Positions 50,434-51,372 of a stretch of 51,372 nucleotides of DNA are shown in pieces; position 1 is the stretch's first letter; each line of letters opens with the position of its first letter. The translations under genes and the position numbers were made by a program. Under the pieces are notes generated by a model. It was not told the origin of the DNA and searched no databases. It was given only the letters and a program-made list of their open reading frames with translations. The stretch is taken from assembly GCA_031551045.1 (NCBI GenBank), contig JAVBOD010000009.1, positions 1 through 51,372 of the forward strand. The letters are read 5' to 3'. The stretch comes from JAVBOD01 sp031551045. GTDB taxonomy: Bacteria > Bacteroidota > Bacteroidia > Bacteroidales > UBA932.

Positions 50434-51372
50434 TTATTTATTCAAATTGAGCATCACGCCCTGTCCGCTTCCCAACATATAGGTGGGCAACACGCCGTTC
50501 CACTTTTGTATCCATTCCAAATCCACAATTTTAGGATTGTTCACCACCGACTGCCCTTTGATTTTCAAGGCTTGCGCTTCGCCCTCGGCTTTCAGGATGG
50601 CAATATTTTTGTCAATGCCGGCCTGCACTTCCTGTTCGCGTTTTTGCTTGGTGATCTCAATCAAAGTCAGCACGCGCTGTTCTTCTAACTTCTTTGCATT
50701 GATGGCCGCTTCGTATTCTTCGTTGTAATATACCTCGCGAATGTCAATCTGGTTCAGGGTTAAGTGATACGACTCCACGTCTTTTTTCATTTTTTCATAC
50801 ACCTCGTCCTGAATATTCTGCCGTTTATTCGAGTAAACTTCAATGGGGTTGTATTTTGATACGGTCAATGCCAGCGCCGATTTCAACTTGGGTTTAATCA
50901 CATTTTCCTCCAACCAGTAGAATCTTCCAACGTTACTGCCGTCTTCTTCCGACACGTTGTCGTAAATCCACCAGGCATATTCGGGGTCGATAGCCCAGGA
51001 AGCGGAAATGTCGAATCCCATTTTGATACCGTCCACCGTGGGCGCCCACACGGTTCCCGATTGAGTGGCCGAGGCTTTGTATTCTTTGTAGTTCCGGTCG
51101 TCCGGGTCCACATTGGTCGAGCGGGCGCAGGTGTAAACCTGAGCCGTTTTATCCATTAAATTCACTTTGTAAATGGGTAAAATAATATGCCAGCCGGTAG
51201 GATAGGATTGTTTCTTTACGCCGCTTGGCGTTACCACCACGCCGCATTTCTGCGCCGGAATAATGGTAACGAACGACAGCACAAATATCACCATGATGGG
51301 CAAAATCAGCAAAAGGATAGAATTATTCAGTTTAATGGAGCCGGTGGCTTTACGGTTCCGCGCAATGGTAGC
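50434..51372 (-). CDS. SPFH/Band 7 (prohibitin-like) membrane protein, 5' end outside the window
   Basis: The frame is open to the window edge, so the start is missing; about 312 residues are visible. A membrane segment (LLLILPIMVIFVLSFVTIIP) is followed by a Band 7 domain (GVVVTPSGVKKQSYPTGWHIILP...) and a long helical stretch (YEAAINAKKLEEQRVLTLIEITKQKREQEVQAGI...) typical of stomatin/prohibitin proteins that form large rings around membrane microdomains. It ends in a short tail LGSGQGVMLNLNK. The stop is 6 bases from element B. Confidence 0.85.
   Translation of the reverse strand, partial: ATIARNRKATGSIKLNNSILLLILPIMVIFVLSFVTIIPAQKCGVVVTPSGVKKQSYPTGWHIILPIYKVNLMDKTAQVYTCARSTNVDPDDRNYKEYKASATQSGTVWAPTVDGIKMGFDISASWAIDPEYAWWIYDNVSEEDGSNVGRFYWLEENVIKPKLKSALALTVSKYNPIEVYSNKRQNIQDEVYEKMKKDVESYHLTLNQIDIREVYYNEEYEAAINAKKLEEQRVLTLIEITKQKREQEVQAGIDKNIAILKAEGEAQALKIKGQSVVNNPKIVDLEWIQKWNGVLPTYMLGSGQGVMLNLNK

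Noticed and set aside
1..51372. tRNA or rRNA genes
   Set aside because: No cloverleaf-like segment with a GTTCRA loop and no rRNA-like conserved stretch was seen on either strand.

Overview
The window comes from a chromosome of the phylum Bacteroidetes, most likely order Bacteroidales. The evidence is the promoter style (TAnnTTTG -7 elements ahead of at least fourteen genes), a complete Bat aerotolerance operon, Bacteroidetes-only families (DUF4835, DUF5683, the divergent omega subunit, the PorV/PorQ-like barrel) and weak Shine-Dalgarno use. Base composition looks moderate (low-to-mid 40s % GC by eye). There are no rRNA or tRNA genes, no CRISPR array, no prophage and no transposase gene. Gene content is mostly housekeeping; the unusual material lies in repeats, in one inserted gene and in a few uncharacterised envelope genes.

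Layout. 1-4720: the start of an arginine-rich protein (probably a pseudouridine synthase), a MacB/FtsX-type permease, the tonB-exbD-exbB energy-transducing set, and two small membrane proteins. 4729-15591: truA diverges from a long co-directional operon moxR - DUF58 - membrane protein - DNA adenine methyltransferase - batA - batB - batC - batD - batE. The methyltransferase is foreign to the usual Bat operon. 15598-21410 (minus strand): bamD - rpoZ - coaBC - DUF4835 - recN - nagB, tightly spaced behind one promoter. 21475-28976: trxB, pbpC, a small lipoprotein, a carboxyl/O-methyltransferase, galE and a WecA-like phosphosugar transferase. 29292-39158: dnaB, ispD, an Lrp-type regulator, recQ, kdsD, lptB, dtd and priA, i.e. 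replication/repair mixed with LPS supply. 39298-42819: ohr, rubredoxin (a short gene easily missed), a DUF4105 membrane protein, a lipocalin-like lipoprotein and a lipid kinase. 42966-47104: parA - parB - DUF5683 - lytic transglycosylase. 47110-51372 (minus): a helix-hairpin-helix outer-membrane-type barrel with a PorQ-like partner, and a truncated SPFH-domain protein.

Small dispersed repeats are layered on this. (i) Two copies of a 237-288 bp element with 18-bp terminal inverted repeats and internal hairpins but no protein gene (26508-26795 and 50191-50427). Both lie directly at the 3' end of a gene, in the same orientation relative to it, and in the first the terminal repeat supplies the last codons and stop of the gene. 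(ii) A palindromic family beginning TGTCATTCTGAGC at three sites, one inside the Bat operon. (iii) A second palindromic family (TTAACCGCAAAG...) at two clear sites plus one diverged site, one of which supplies a stop codon. (iv) Heptanucleotide repeats, one set of which encodes the hydrophobic core of a signal peptide in the Bat operon. The element family in (i) and the methyltransferase inside the Bat operon are the best candidates for something undescribed.
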